Assembly (NCBI GenBank): GCA_022791575.1
Contig: JAAVZI010000045.1
Coordinates: forward strand, 1-64,000
Reading direction: 5' to 3'
From: Lachnospiraceae bacterium
GTDB lineage: Bacteria; Bacillota; Clostridia; Lachnospirales; Lachnospiraceae
Length of the DNA: 64,000 bases
Position numbers and translations under genes: made by a program. The notes below the pieces were generated by a model, which did not search any database, was not told the origin of the DNA, and saw only the letters and a program-made list of their open reading frames with translations. Numbering within the stretch: the first letter of the stretch is position 1; every line of letters starts with the position of its first letter. Positions 18,225 through 25,205 of the stretch are shown here, piece by piece.

Positions 18225-19542
18225 TTGTATTCCCCTCCGTTTCTTTTTTGAGTAGTACTGTAAGTTCAAAAATATTGTTTTCACAGTTGAATTGCAATTC
18301 ACCTTTATAGAGGCTGACAATGTGTTCAATTTGGATCAGCCCAAATCCATGGTTTTTTTGATCAGCTTTTGTACTCATTGGCCTGCCTTCAACTAGGGAG
18401 ATGTCTTCTGCAACTGGGTTGGAGAAACATATGAAGTACATTATTCCCTGTGTACGAAAACGGATTTTAATCCAACGTTCGAGAGTTTCTGGAACCTTCA
18501 TACAGGCTTCAATGGAGTTGTATAGGGCGTTGGAGACAATTGTACACAAGTCAAAATCATTAATTACTTTAAAATCGTCCAATTTTCCTTCAATGGACAA
18601 GTTGATATTGTTTTCTTTTAGAGTATGGTCAGCTTTGTTCAAAATTCCGTTGATGGTTTCGTTTGCTGTCCGGTATTTGAATGTTAAGTTTGAAAATGTT
18701 GCACTAAGTTTCTGCAGATAGTTAGTAAGTAGTGTGATTTCTCCTACCTGGGCATGGTGATTCATAATCGACAGGTGATTCTCAATATCATGCCGGAAAT
18801 GGCGTGTATCATCGACTTTTTGCTGATATTCTTCAAAATGTTCTTTTTCTATATCTAAATACTTTTGCGCAAAGGAGCTGACTACAGAATAATGAGTTTT
18901 TTCATAGTATAAATATATTATATATATGATTTCTGCAATCAGAGCTAGGCCGAAGAAAAAGAGGAACCATTCAACTAGCCTTGCATGTTTGTACAATTTA
19001 AGACCAAAGTTCTTTACACAATATATAAATACACTATAAACACTTGAATTAAATAATGCCGTTAGCGAAACAAAAATAAAAAAGCATGTGTGTCTGTGAT
19101 ATGAGAGGCCGTAATAGTTTTTTGTGATTTGAGTTGTTATTATATACCATAAAAATAAAGTAATGAACAATACAAAATATCCTAAAAAAATCTTACTAAG
19201 GTCTTTGTATAATATCTTGCTTCCAATACGAATTGTATTTAAGATCAATGATTGAGTAGTTCCAATTAATAATGTACTAAATAGTACATAAAAACTGTGG
19301 GAGTTTTTTCTTTCTTTTTCAGAAAAAATATTGATAATTGTTGGAACAAATATCATATATAATGACCTAATAATATCTTTTAAATTAAATAAATTAAGAA
19401 AAATAATTCCGACTTCAGCAATTATAGTAGGTAATATAAAGTATTTATTCGGTTTCACTTCAAATTTTAATAAATAATGGAATACAAGAAATACTTCAAA
19501 TATATCAATGGCAAGTTCTAACATGTCAAATATTAACTTCAT
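18208..19542 (-). CDS. AgrC-like sensor histidine kinase (kinase 1)
   Basis: 444 residues with a polytopic N-terminal half (about six hydrophobic segments up to residue ~215) and a GHKL-type kinase domain: H-box FRHDIENHLS, N-box VSNALYNSIEAC, G-box KNHGFGLIQIEHI. This is the AgrC/ComD arrangement for sensing peptides at the membrane. I start at the second ATG (MKLIFDML) because GGAG lies 6 nt before it; the same ATGGAG-N6-ATG arrangement recurs in kinase 2, which supports the choice. Transcribed leftward with the LytTR gene, and divergently from peptide gene 1 across 137 bp. Confidence 0.88.
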   Translation of the reverse strand: MKLIFDMLELAIDIFEVFLVFHYLLKFEVKPNKYFILPTIIAEVGIIFLNLFNLKDIIRSLYMIFVPTIINIFSEKERKNSHSFYVLFSTLLIGTTQSLILNTIRIGSKILYKDLSKIFLGYFVLFITLFLWYIITTQITKNYYGLSYHRHTCFFIFVSLTALFNSSVYSVFIYCVKNFGLKLYKHARLVEWFLFFFGLALIAEIIYIIYLYYEKTHYSVVSSFAQKYLDIEKEHFEEYQQKVDDTRHFRHDIENHLSIMNHHAQVGEITLLTNYLQKLSATFSNLTFKYRTANETINGILNKADHTLKENNINLSIEGKLDDFKVINDFDLCTIVSNALYNSIEACMKVPETLERWIKIRFRTQGIMYFICFSNPVAEDISLVEGRPMSTKADQKNHGFGLIQIEHIVSLYKGELQFNCENNIFELTVLLKKETEGNTIDRNL

Positions 19543-19561
19543 AACTATCTCCATATTAACG

Positions 19562-19625
19562 TTTGATTGAAATTTATACTGTTCACTAAAAAGATGTTGA
19601 AACCTTTTAGAATATTATATATTAT
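19562..19625 (+). promoter_or_regulatory. Peptide 1 promoter with tandem repeats
   Basis: Repeats TTTGATTGAAAT (19562-19573) and TTCACTAAAAAG (19582-19593) have a 20-bp period. Three nt later comes -35 TTGAAA (19597-19602), a 17-nt spacer and -10 TATTAT (19620-19625). The same architecture occurs at 20654-20717 and, on the minus strand, at 23819-23882. Probable LytTR-regulator site (inference). Confidence 0.65.
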
Positions 19626-19679
19626 TTTGTTGTAAAAGAAAAGCATTTTGTTTTTGAATGTAAGAAAGGAGGGATAAAA

Positions 19680-19742
19680 ATGGTAACATATACAGCATGG
19701 GATGATTTATGGGATTGGTTATTTGGAAAGAAAGACAAATAA
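19680..19742 (+). CDS. Short Trp-rich peptide 1 (20 aa)
   Basis: MVTYTAWDDLWDWLFGKKDK. AAGGAGGG precedes the ATG by 6 nt, an excellent ribosome binding site. Three close relatives follow at 20261, 20898 and 21055, all sharing TAWDxxWxWLFGKK or a variant, so the pattern is conserved at protein level, which supports translation. There is no leader, Cys or processing motif; three Trp and an aromatic/aliphatic face with a Lys tail suggest an amphipathic membrane-active or signalling peptide. I do not recognise the family. It is divergent from an AgrC-like kinase. Not an AgrD: no cysteine and no AgrB nearby. Confidence 0.75.
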   Translation: MVTYTAWDDLWDWLFGKKDK

Positions 19743-19915
19743 CTAAATTGATGGGGAAGTGATAGTAGATTAAAGGTTAATTATATATGAAAAATACAGC
19801 TGCAATAATATTTTCCTATATAATAGTGTAAAAGTTCAGTTACCTCTTATTATACTTACGAAGATAAAGTTGCTATTATAATAAGGAAATATTAAATTGT
19901 TCAGCAGTGTTTTAC

Positions 19916-19952
19916 AAAAAGTCAGGTATTTATTTGCTTGGCTTTTTGTTTT
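19916..19952 (+). terminator. Terminator of peptide 1 unit
   Basis: AAAAAGTC (19916-19923) pairs with GGCTTTTT (19940-19947 region) followed by TGTTTT. It lies ~175 nt beyond the peptide stop, so the transcript has a long 3' portion, which is duplicated after peptide 2. Confidence 0.65.
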
Positions 19953-19999
19953 AAAAATAATAAAGCGTTAGACCTATATCCTGTAGTAGTACACTAATA

Positions 20000-20029
20000 T
20001 TGGGAAAAATTCAAATCTCAAAATATATA
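20000..20029 (+). promoter_or_regulatory. Weak promoter candidate for peptide 2
   Basis: TTGGGA (20000-20005), 18-nt spacer, TATATA (20024-20029), preceded by ACACTAATA, which partly resembles the tandem-repeat motif. Much weaker than the peptide 1 and 3 promoters. Confidence 0.3.
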
Positions 20030-20210
20030 CAAAGATAGATTTTATAAATAGAGAAAATATTATCATGTAGTCATATTGAACGATAACTATTGAAATACTA
20101 AGTCAAATGTAATTTCCAATGTATTAGATAGGATTATAAAAGAGGTTTATAGGTGTTGTACTAAAATTTTGTAAAATGGATAATATTCAGGTCAATTTTT
20201 ATGCGGCTTC

Positions 20211-20231
20211 CAGAGTTTCGCAATTATCTAA
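20211..20231 (+). repeat. Dispersed 21-nt element, copy C
   Basis: CAGAGTTTCGCAATTATC plus three bases, 29 nt before the peptide 2 start. See copies at 3519, 20846 and 47027. Confidence 0.5.
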
Positions 20232-20260
20232 CAGTATTGTTTATAGAAGGAGGAATTGTA

Positions 20261-20320
20261 ATGGTTACATATTCAGCTTGGGATGAATTTTTTGATTGGT
20301 TATTTGGAAAGAAAAAATAA
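20261..20320 (+). CDS. Short Trp-rich peptide 2 (19 aa)
   Basis: MVTYSAWDEFFDWLFGKKK, preceded by AGAAGGAGG with 7-8 nt spacing. Differs from peptide 1 mainly by conservative changes (T/S, D/E, L/F, W/F), the pattern expected of a translated, selected peptide. Its downstream ~225 nt is homologous to that of peptide 1, so the two units are tandem duplicates of roughly 580 bp. Function unknown. Confidence 0.72.
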   Translation: MVTYSAWDEFFDWLFGKKK

Positions 20321-20370
20321 TCAATGTGATTGGGAAGTGATAGCTGAGTAATGGTTAATAATATTATATA

Positions 20371-20508
20371 AAAATACTGCTGAGTTATATTTTTGATGAT
20401 TAATATGATCAATATAATAAGTACAACTAAAGTTCAGCTACTATTTTATTTTATACTTATGAAGATTATTTGTAATAATGAAAATAATAGATTGTTCAGC
20501 AGTGTTTT
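20371..20508 (+). repeat. Inverted repeat in the 3' region of peptide 2
   Basis: AAAATACTGCTGA (20371-20383) and TCAGCAGTGTTTT (20496-20508) pair with one mismatch and enclose ~110 nt just before the terminator. A degraded equivalent is at 19791-19915 after peptide 1. It suggests a folded 3' RNA domain. Confidence 0.5.
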
Positions 20509-20510
20509 AT

Positions 20511-20546
20511 AAAAAGCCGGGTATATTTTGCTTGGCTTTTTGTTTT
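20511..20546 (+). terminator. Terminator of peptide 2 unit
   Basis: AAAAAGCC (20511-20518) pairs with GGCTTTTT (20534-20541), followed by GTTTT. Confidence 0.75.
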
Positions 20547-20653
20547 AGAATATAAAAAGATTTTTAAAGAGTCAGTGTATATACCATGATAAAGTTTTTA
20601 TCTGAAGGTGAAAAAATGCATAAAATGTAAAAATTTAATGGTAAAATGTATCG

Positions 20654-20717
20654 TTTGCTAAAGAAATACGTCACTTACTAAAAAGCTATTGAAAATGTTT
20701 GTGTTGTATTATATAGT
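20654..20717 (+). promoter_or_regulatory. Peptide 3/4 promoter with tandem repeats
   Basis: Repeats TTTGCTAAAGAA (20654-20665) and CTTACTAAAAAG (20674-20685), 20-bp period, then 3 nt, -35 TTGAAA (20689-20694), 17-nt spacer, -10 TATAGT (20712-20717). Aligns without gaps to the peptide 1 promoter. The leader to the peptide 3 ATG is ~175 nt. Confidence 0.62.
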
Positions 20718-20845
20718 TTTTTATAGAATTAGTTAGGTGATTGTGAAAGCTGCATTTTAGGTGACGAAATAATATATACAAAGACTTTGAACAAAGAAGT
20801 TTTTAATTAGCACTATATATATTGTCCAAACTCTAACAGTAACAT

Positions 20846-20866
20846 CAGAATTTTGCAATTACTTAA
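20846..20866 (+). repeat. Dispersed 21-nt element, copy D
   Basis: CAGAATTTTGCAATTACT plus three bases, 31 nt before the peptide 3 start. Confidence 0.5.
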
Positions 20867-20897
20867 CATGATTAGTTTAAGAAAGGAGGAGAATTAA

Positions 20898-20957
20898 ATG
20901 GTTTCTACATATACAGCATGGGATACACTTTGGGGTTGGTTATTCGGAAAAAAGTAG
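20898..20957 (+). CDS. Short Trp-rich peptide 3 (19 aa)
   Basis: MVSTYTAWDTLWGWLFGKK, preceded by GAAAGGAGGAG with 6 nt spacing. One residue is inserted near the N terminus relative to peptides 1 and 2, and the core AWDxLWxWLFGKK is kept. No terminator follows, so it is probably co-transcribed with peptide 4, 97 nt downstream, up to the terminator at 21261. Confidence 0.72.
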   Translation: MVSTYTAWDTLWGWLFGKK

Positions 20958-21054
20958 AAGTAGTGAAACTTTAAGAGGGTGTGGTGGGGGTAGTACAATT
21001 ATAGAATAGAGGTATTACAGCGTATTAAAAGGATTTAAGAAAGGAGGGATATCA

Positions 21055-21111
21055 ACGGTTACATATACAATTTTAGATAATATATGGGATTGGTTATTTG
21101 GAAAGAAATAA
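21055..21111 (+). pseudogene. Peptide 4: family member with ACG in place of the start codon
   Basis: From 21058 the frame reads VTYTILDNIWDWLFGKK, clearly the same family, behind a perfect AAGAAAGGAGGG (21038-21048 region). The codon in the ATG position is ACG (21055-21057), and no ATG, GTG or TTG lies in frame between the ribosome binding site and the coding part. Either a start-codon mutation silenced it, or it is translated weakly from ACG or the ATA at 21049. The intact remainder suggests the loss is recent. Confidence 0.6.
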
Positions 21112-21166
21112 TAAAGAGGATACAGGGGTAAGAGTAGTAAGTTAAGGTTAATAGATATAGAAAAAG

Positions 21167-21245
21167 CCACTATGGTAATTAGTTATAAACATTTTCAAAA
21201 AGTGAGGGCATGATGTGATATGTGAATAATTAATTACCTTAGTGG
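21167..21245 (+). repeat. Inverted repeat in the 3' region of peptides 3/4
   Basis: CCACTATGGTAATTA (21167-21181) pairs with TAATTACCTTAGTGG (21231-21245), one mismatch, 49-nt loop. Unrelated in sequence to the repeat after peptide 2 but in the same relative place before the terminator. Confidence 0.6.
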
Positions 21246-21260
21246 TTATTTAATGAAGAA

Positions 21261-21285
21261 CAAGCAAAGAACTGCTTGTTTTTTT
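21261..21285 (+). terminator. Rho-independent terminator of peptide 3/4 unit
   Basis: CAAGCA (21261-21266) pairs with TGCTTG (21273-21278), followed by seven T. Confidence 0.85.
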
Positions 21286-21318
21286 GGCTCAATTTTAAGA
21301 ATGAAGGAGTGAACTATA

Positions 21319-21387
21319 TTGATGGATATGTTTAATGGAATAGATATAATTTTTGATATTGTTCTTGTTCCATTGTTCGTTTTCTAA
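21319..21387 (+). CDS. Possible small hydrophobic peptide 5 (22 aa)
   Basis: TTG 21319, or ATG 21322, 9-12 nt after AAGGAG. The peptide begins MDMFNGIDIIFDIVLVP and ends LFVF; it is hydrophobic with three Asp and is unrelated to the Trp-rich set. No homologue is seen in the window, so support is limited to the ribosome binding site and location 34 nt past the peptide 3/4 terminator. Confidence 0.3.
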   Translation: MMDMFNGIDIIFDIVLVPLFVF

Positions 21388-21510
21388 TTCTAACATAAAA
21401 AACTTGATAAAAAATATATAGTTTTAGATGGCATAATAAGGGGTATTGTATATGTAAATAATACATCTCCAAAGTGGTGTTATATAATAATTTATATATT
21501 TTATAGTAAA

Positions 21511-21593
21511 TAGGAACAATAGGTATAGTTAAATTTAAAATAAATAGGAACAATAGGTATAGTTAGATATAACGAATAGGAACAATAGGTATA
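21511..21593 (+). repeat. Three direct repeats of a 17-bp unit
   Basis: TAGGAACAATAGGTATA occurs at 21511, 21545 and 21577 (periods 34 and 32 bp, about three helical turns). A promoter-like sequence lies ~36 bp downstream. Could be protein binding sites; nothing known matches. Confidence 0.65.
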
Positions 21594-21628
21594 ATAATAA
21601 AATACTTCATCTACTTAATCTATTACTA

Positions 21629-21657
21629 TTGAAATACCCCACTTCTTTATGTATAAT
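21629..21657 (+). promoter_or_regulatory. Predicted promoter upstream of Rpn nuclease gene
   Basis: TTGAAA (21629-21634), 17-nt spacer, TATAAT (21652-21657). It could serve the Rpn fragment or the Rpn gene at 22033. Between here and 22033 nothing else coding is seen. Confidence 0.5.
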
Positions 21658-21740
21658 TAGAGTATAAGCATTTTGGGGGAGCGTATGATAAAGTAGAAAG
21701 ATTTGATATATACCGAATGGTAAAGAAAAATAAAATTTAA

Positions 21741-21845
21741 TACAGGATACTATATTGATAAGTACGAGAACAGTCAGCTACAACCATGCAAGATGTTTTC
21801 ATTTATCTGAAGAAGCTGCTGAACACACCTTTTAAAACAAGATAA
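21741..21845 (+). pseudogene. Decayed 3' end of an Rpn-family nuclease
   Basis: The stretch reads, with a frameshift, like the C-terminal VAALQDKF...KKVAESY region of the Rpn gene at 22033 (visible piece: FHLSEEAAEHTF before a stop). A similar sequence recurs at ~23383-23440. Probably a relic of repeated Rpn copying in this island. Confidence 0.5.
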
Positions 21846-22032
21846 TTAGCATGAATATTTAGGCAATGCAAAACTTTTATTTTCTATCAGAACTTGTAAA
21901 AATATATACAAACGTAGCCCAATAAAGATATCTTTGAACATAATTTTATGTACATTGTTCAAACACGTTGTGTTGAATGATTCGTTCGTAATCACCAAGT
22001 ATAAATATTACAGGAAAGGAACAACATTATAA

Positions 22033-22899
22033 ATGAGTGATTTTTTGATGAAGCCTAAAATTGATTTTGCATTTAAGGAAATCATGACAGACGAAAGTGC
22101 AAGAAAGGGCTTTCTTTTAGCAATACTGAAGTTAGATCCATCAGATATCAAGGAAACCCGCATTATTAACACATTTTTACATAAAGTACATAAAAATGAC
22201 AAACAAGGAATTTTGGATGTACGAATATCTATGAATAATAATACGGAAATCGACGTGGAAATTCAGCTTTCTGAAATTAGAGCTTGGGTCGACCGCTCTT
22301 TGTTCTACATTGCAAAGATGTATACAGAGCAAATCGAAGAAGGAGAGGATTATAATGTGTTGAAAAAATGCGTCAGCATATGTATTTTGGATTTCAAGTT
22401 GTTTGTAGAAGAGGAGTTTTATTCCTGCTTTCATCTCAGAGAGGACAGACGCAATACTTTGAATACAGATAAAGTAGAGTTTCATATTATAGAACTCCCC
22501 AAGCTGCCGGAAGAATTAAAAGAAGACAGCGGCGATATCCTTTTATGGGCGAAGTTTATCAATTCTGAACGGAAAGAGGAGTTTGAAATGATTGCAGAAA
22601 AAAATCAGTATATAGGAAGTGCATATAAAAGATTACAGACCATCAGTCAAGACAAACAAATGCAACTGGAATATGAGGCTCGTGAAAAAGCTGTCAGGGA
22701 TTATAACCAGATAATAAAAGAAGCCCATCAGGCTGGCTGGGAAGAAGGTTTGGTGGAAGGTGAAATATATGGAGCCATTAAAGCTTATCGTGGTATTAAA
22801 ATTCCAGACAGTACAATTGTTGCAGCTTTACAGGATAAATTTGATTTACCCAAAAAAGTTGCTGAATCGTATATGTCAAAAACAAAAAAACTAGTATAA
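22033..22899 (+). CDS. Rpn-family PD-(D/E)XK nuclease 1
   Basis: 288 residues. The N-terminal KPKIDFAFKEIM start and the ILDVRISMNNNTEIDVEIQ stretch, giving the D and ExQ catalytic pattern of PD-(D/E)XK enzymes, are typical of Rpn (recombination-promoting nuclease / transposase_31-like) proteins. C-terminal helices include GWEEGLVEGEIYGAIKAY. Rpn proteins are multi-copy, variable genes linked to horizontal transfer and proposed in phage defence. The start has only a distant AAAGG; ATG 22048 is another option. Fragments of related genes lie on both sides. Confidence 0.85.
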   Translation: MSDFLMKPKIDFAFKEIMTDESARKGFLLAILKLDPSDIKETRIINTFLHKVHKNDKQGILDVRISMNNNTEIDVEIQLSEIRAWVDRSLFYIAKMYTEQIEEGEDYNVLKKCVSICILDFKLFVEEEFYSCFHLREDRRNTLNTDKVEFHIIELPKLPEELKEDSGDILLWAKFINSERKEEFEMIAEKNQYIGSAYKRLQTISQDKQMQLEYEAREKAVRDYNQIIKEAHQAGWEEGLVEGEIYGAIKAYRGIKIPDSTIVAALQDKFDLPKKVAESYMSKTKKLV

Positions 22900-23214
22900 T
22901 AGGTCAGAAGGGAATGCCATTATATAATGAGTGAGCGTTTAATATAATTTATAGTGGACTATGTGTTTAAGGAATGATAAACAAAGAATTTGAGTATATG
23001 GATATGGAAGTTGATATGAAATCTAGTATACGAATTATGATTTTGTTTGATTACGCTTTGTTCTATGTTTATTGAATTATACTAAGCAGAATGAAGTGGG
23101 GCAGATCATGACATATAGAAAAATGTGTCTGTGAAAGTGTTTTATATTTTAATAGTTTACAGAGAGGGAGTTTTAAATAATTAAAAAATTGATATAGTCA
23201 ATATATATAAATAC
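22900..23214. other. Intergenic stretch without a recognised gene
   Basis: AT-rich, no frame with a ribosome binding site and no clear repeat. It leads into a decayed Rpn fragment and is probably also degraded mobile DNA. Confidence 0.4.
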
Positions 23215-23440
23215 AAAATATTACAGACTATCACCCAATATAACAAAAGAAACTAGAGTATGAGGCACGTGAAGAGCTGTCTGATTGAACCAGATAATAA
23301 AAAAATCCTGGATGAAAGATGAAATAGATGGTGCCATTAAAGTTTATCAAAGGATAATGTCTCAGAGAATGCGATTGCTACAATTTAGCAGGAGTGAGTT
23401 TCATTTATCTTGAGAAGCTGAATGAACATATCTGTTAGAA
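23215..23440 (+). pseudogene. Decayed Rpn-family copy
   Basis: Nucleotides resembling 22630-22800 are recognisable (LQTIT.., then EYEAREE, then an AIKVYQR-like piece), followed by the C-terminal segment also seen at 21741. Stops and indels break every frame. Confidence 0.65.
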
Positions 23441-23534
23441 ACCAGACATAACATAAGAATAAGTATGTAAAACATTATATATAGAAGGCGTTTGTGGATT
23501 ATTTTAAGTAGAGCATTCGCTTTCTGATACATTG

Positions 23535-23812
23535 AAAAAGCCTTTATGAACGCCCCTCATTAGTTCATAAAGGCTTCTCATCCTTGTTTAGGATGAGTGG
23601 AAGTTAATATTCTTCCCCTCTCAAGAATATTTTACTTCTCTTTCTCCGATCTCATTATGTAGCTATTCTCACGTTCTTTCTTCTCTCAAAAAAGTTTTCA
23701 AAATAAGTGCTTACAGTATATATTTAAGCAATTATTTTGAACGAAAGTTTTTATGATATCCGTTATCACCCTTCTTTCTGTTTATTTTCTTTATAAAAGG
23801 CTTTTCTTTTAT
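23535..23812 (-). ncRNA. Candidate ~280-nt RNA or fossil peptide unit divergent from kinase 2
   Basis: On the minus strand a tandem-repeat promoter (23819-23882) drives this region. The first 32 nt from the -10 match the peptide 1 leader at 27 positions, and a ribosome-binding-like AGAAAGAAGGGTGAT follows, but no member of the Trp-rich family is encoded; a GTG frame of ~23 codons (MITDIIKTFVQNN...) exists but is unlike the others. The 3' part folds into three hairpins (arms 23606/23631, 23577/23597, 23538/23576), the last followed by TTTTT as a terminator. Two loops carry GAGGGG. Either an RNAIII-like regulatory RNA or a peptide unit that lost its peptide. Confidence 0.45.
23538..23576 (-). 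terminator. Leftward terminator hairpin
   Basis: AAGCCTTTATGAAC pairs with GTTCATAAAGGCTT; on the minus strand the stem is followed by a T-run. Confidence 0.65.
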
Positions 23813-23818
23813 GATAAA

Positions 23819-23882
23819 ATAATATATAATATACGAAGAAAAATCAATATTTTTTTAGTAAGAGACTATTTTTTTTAGTGAG
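23819..23882 (-). promoter_or_regulatory. Tandem-repeat promoter divergent from kinase 2
   Basis: Minus strand: CTCACTAAAAAA (23882-23871), CTTACTAAAAAA (23862-23851), 20-bp period, 3 nt, -35 TTGATT (23847-23842), 17-nt spacer, -10 TATTAT (23824-23819). Same geometry as the peptide 1 and 3 promoters. The repeats end only 20 bp before the kinase 2 start, so binding could also affect kinase 2. Confidence 0.62.
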
Positions 23883-23902
23883 CGTATGAAATGGAGAAAA
23901 TT

Positions 23903-25192
23903 ATGAGATTACTTTATGATATTACAGAACTTGTTACTGATATATTTGAAACATATCTGGTGTTTCATTTTATCTCATATACTAGTGATAAATCGCCAAA
24001 AAATTATATAAAACCTTCAATAATTGCAATCGTGGGTATCATAATATTAAATATGTTTAATTCTAAAGCGATTATTAGATCAGTGTATATGATATTGATT
24101 CCAACAATAGTAATTCTCCTATCTGAAAGAAACAAACGGAAAATTCATATTTTTTATGCACTTCTTAGTATTACGCTGGTTGGCACAATGCAATCATTAA
24201 CATTGAATACTATTCTTAGTGGATATAAAATTATAAATAAAACAGCTAATACTATGTTTTCGGGAAGTTTAGTACTAATTATTACTGTAATATTATGGTG
24301 TTTCATTATTAGTCGTATTGGAAATAAAAAAAATGATTATTGTATAAAGGGAAATAAGCGGTTTTTTGTTTTTATTGCTCTTGTATCACTGTTTAATGCC
24401 AGTATATACAGTGTTGCAAGAAATTCAGGATATAATTTATATGATCATTCAAAGGCAATAGAATGTTTTCTGCTCTTTTTTGGTATTGCCTTAATAACAG
24501 AAATTTTATATATAATATTTTTGCACTATGAAAAATCACACTTTTCACTTATTAGTAATTTTAACAAAGGATATTTAGAAATAGAACATGAACAAATTAA
24601 ACAGGCAAGAAGCCAAGATAAAAGTGCACGGATTTTTCGTCACAATGTTCGAGAGCATTTTAATCTTATCAATTATTATGCTGAAAGAGGCGAAATGGAC
24701 GAGCTTCTGAGTTACCTTTATTCTCTGGGCGAGAATGTATCAACATTAAAATGCAAACATCAAACAGGCAGGGATTCTGTAGATGGTCTAATAGCTTTTG
24801 AAAACGACCGTTTGGAGCAATACAATATTAAATTGGAGGTTGATGGAGCCTTAACCGAATTTGGCGCATTAAGTGATTATGAATTGTGTACCCTTTTTTC
24901 CAATGCGTTTCAGAATGCCATTGAAGCATGCATTAAAGTACCGGATCCTACCAATCGACGTATTTCTATCCATTTTCGCTCTAACCCGCCTTACAAAATA
25001 TTGGAGATTTCCAATACAGTAAAAGAAAATTTGAAACTAAGTGATACCCCTTTAGTTACTACCAAACCAGATAAAGAGAATCATGGCCTTGGTCTAATGC
25101 AGATTAAACAAATCACTCATAGCCATAATGGAGAAGTAATCATTAATTGCACTGACAATGTTTTCACGCTGACTCTTGAGTTGAAAATATAA
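23903..25192 (+). CDS. AgrC-like sensor histidine kinase (kinase 2, orphan)
   Basis: 429 residues, colinear with kinase 1: polytopic N-terminal half, then H-box FRHNVREHFNLI, N-box FSNAFQNAIEAC and G-box KENHGLGLMQIKQI. Catalytic His, Asn and Gly residues are kept. The start is the second ATG (MRLLYDIT), 6 nt after GGAG, exactly as in kinase 1. No response regulator follows; the LytTR gene at 17526 is the obvious shared partner. The kinase and its divergent promoter look like an inverted duplicate of the kinase 1/peptide 1 unit. Confidence 0.87.
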   Translation: MRLLYDITELVTDIFETYLVFHFISYTSDKSPKNYIKPSIIAIVGIIILNMFNSKAIIRSVYMILIPTIVILLSERNKRKIHIFYALLSITLVGTMQSLTLNTILSGYKIINKTANTMFSGSLVLIITVILWCFIISRIGNKKNDYCIKGNKRFFVFIALVSLFNASIYSVARNSGYNLYDHSKAIECFLLFFGIALITEILYIIFLHYEKSHFSLISNFNKGYLEIEHEQIKQARSQDKSARIFRHNVREHFNLINYYAERGEMDELLSYLYSLGENVSTLKCKHQTGRDSVDGLIAFENDRLEQYNIKLEVDGALTEFGALSDYELCTLFSNAFQNAIEACIKVPDPTNRRISIHFRSNPPYKILEISNTVKENLKLSDTPLVTTKPDKENHGLGLMQIKQITHSHNGEVIINCTDNVFTLTLELKI

Positions 25193-25205
25193 TAATATTA
25201 ATTCT

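Noticed and set aside
17526..21400. A classical agr locus
   Set aside because: Kinase and regulator fit, but no AgrB-like peptidase and no Cys-containing AgrD precursor was found on either strand; the peptides have no Cys.
21332..21553. Minus-strand 73-codon frame in the peptide island
   Set aside because: It runs through the 17-bp repeats and AT-rich noncoding DNA, has no ribosome binding site, and its composition follows the repeats.
23538..23631. Plus-strand sRNA with C-rich CCCCTC loops that could pair with ribosome binding sites
   Set aside because: The promoter and the T-run both place transcription on the minus strand, where the loops read GAGGGG instead.
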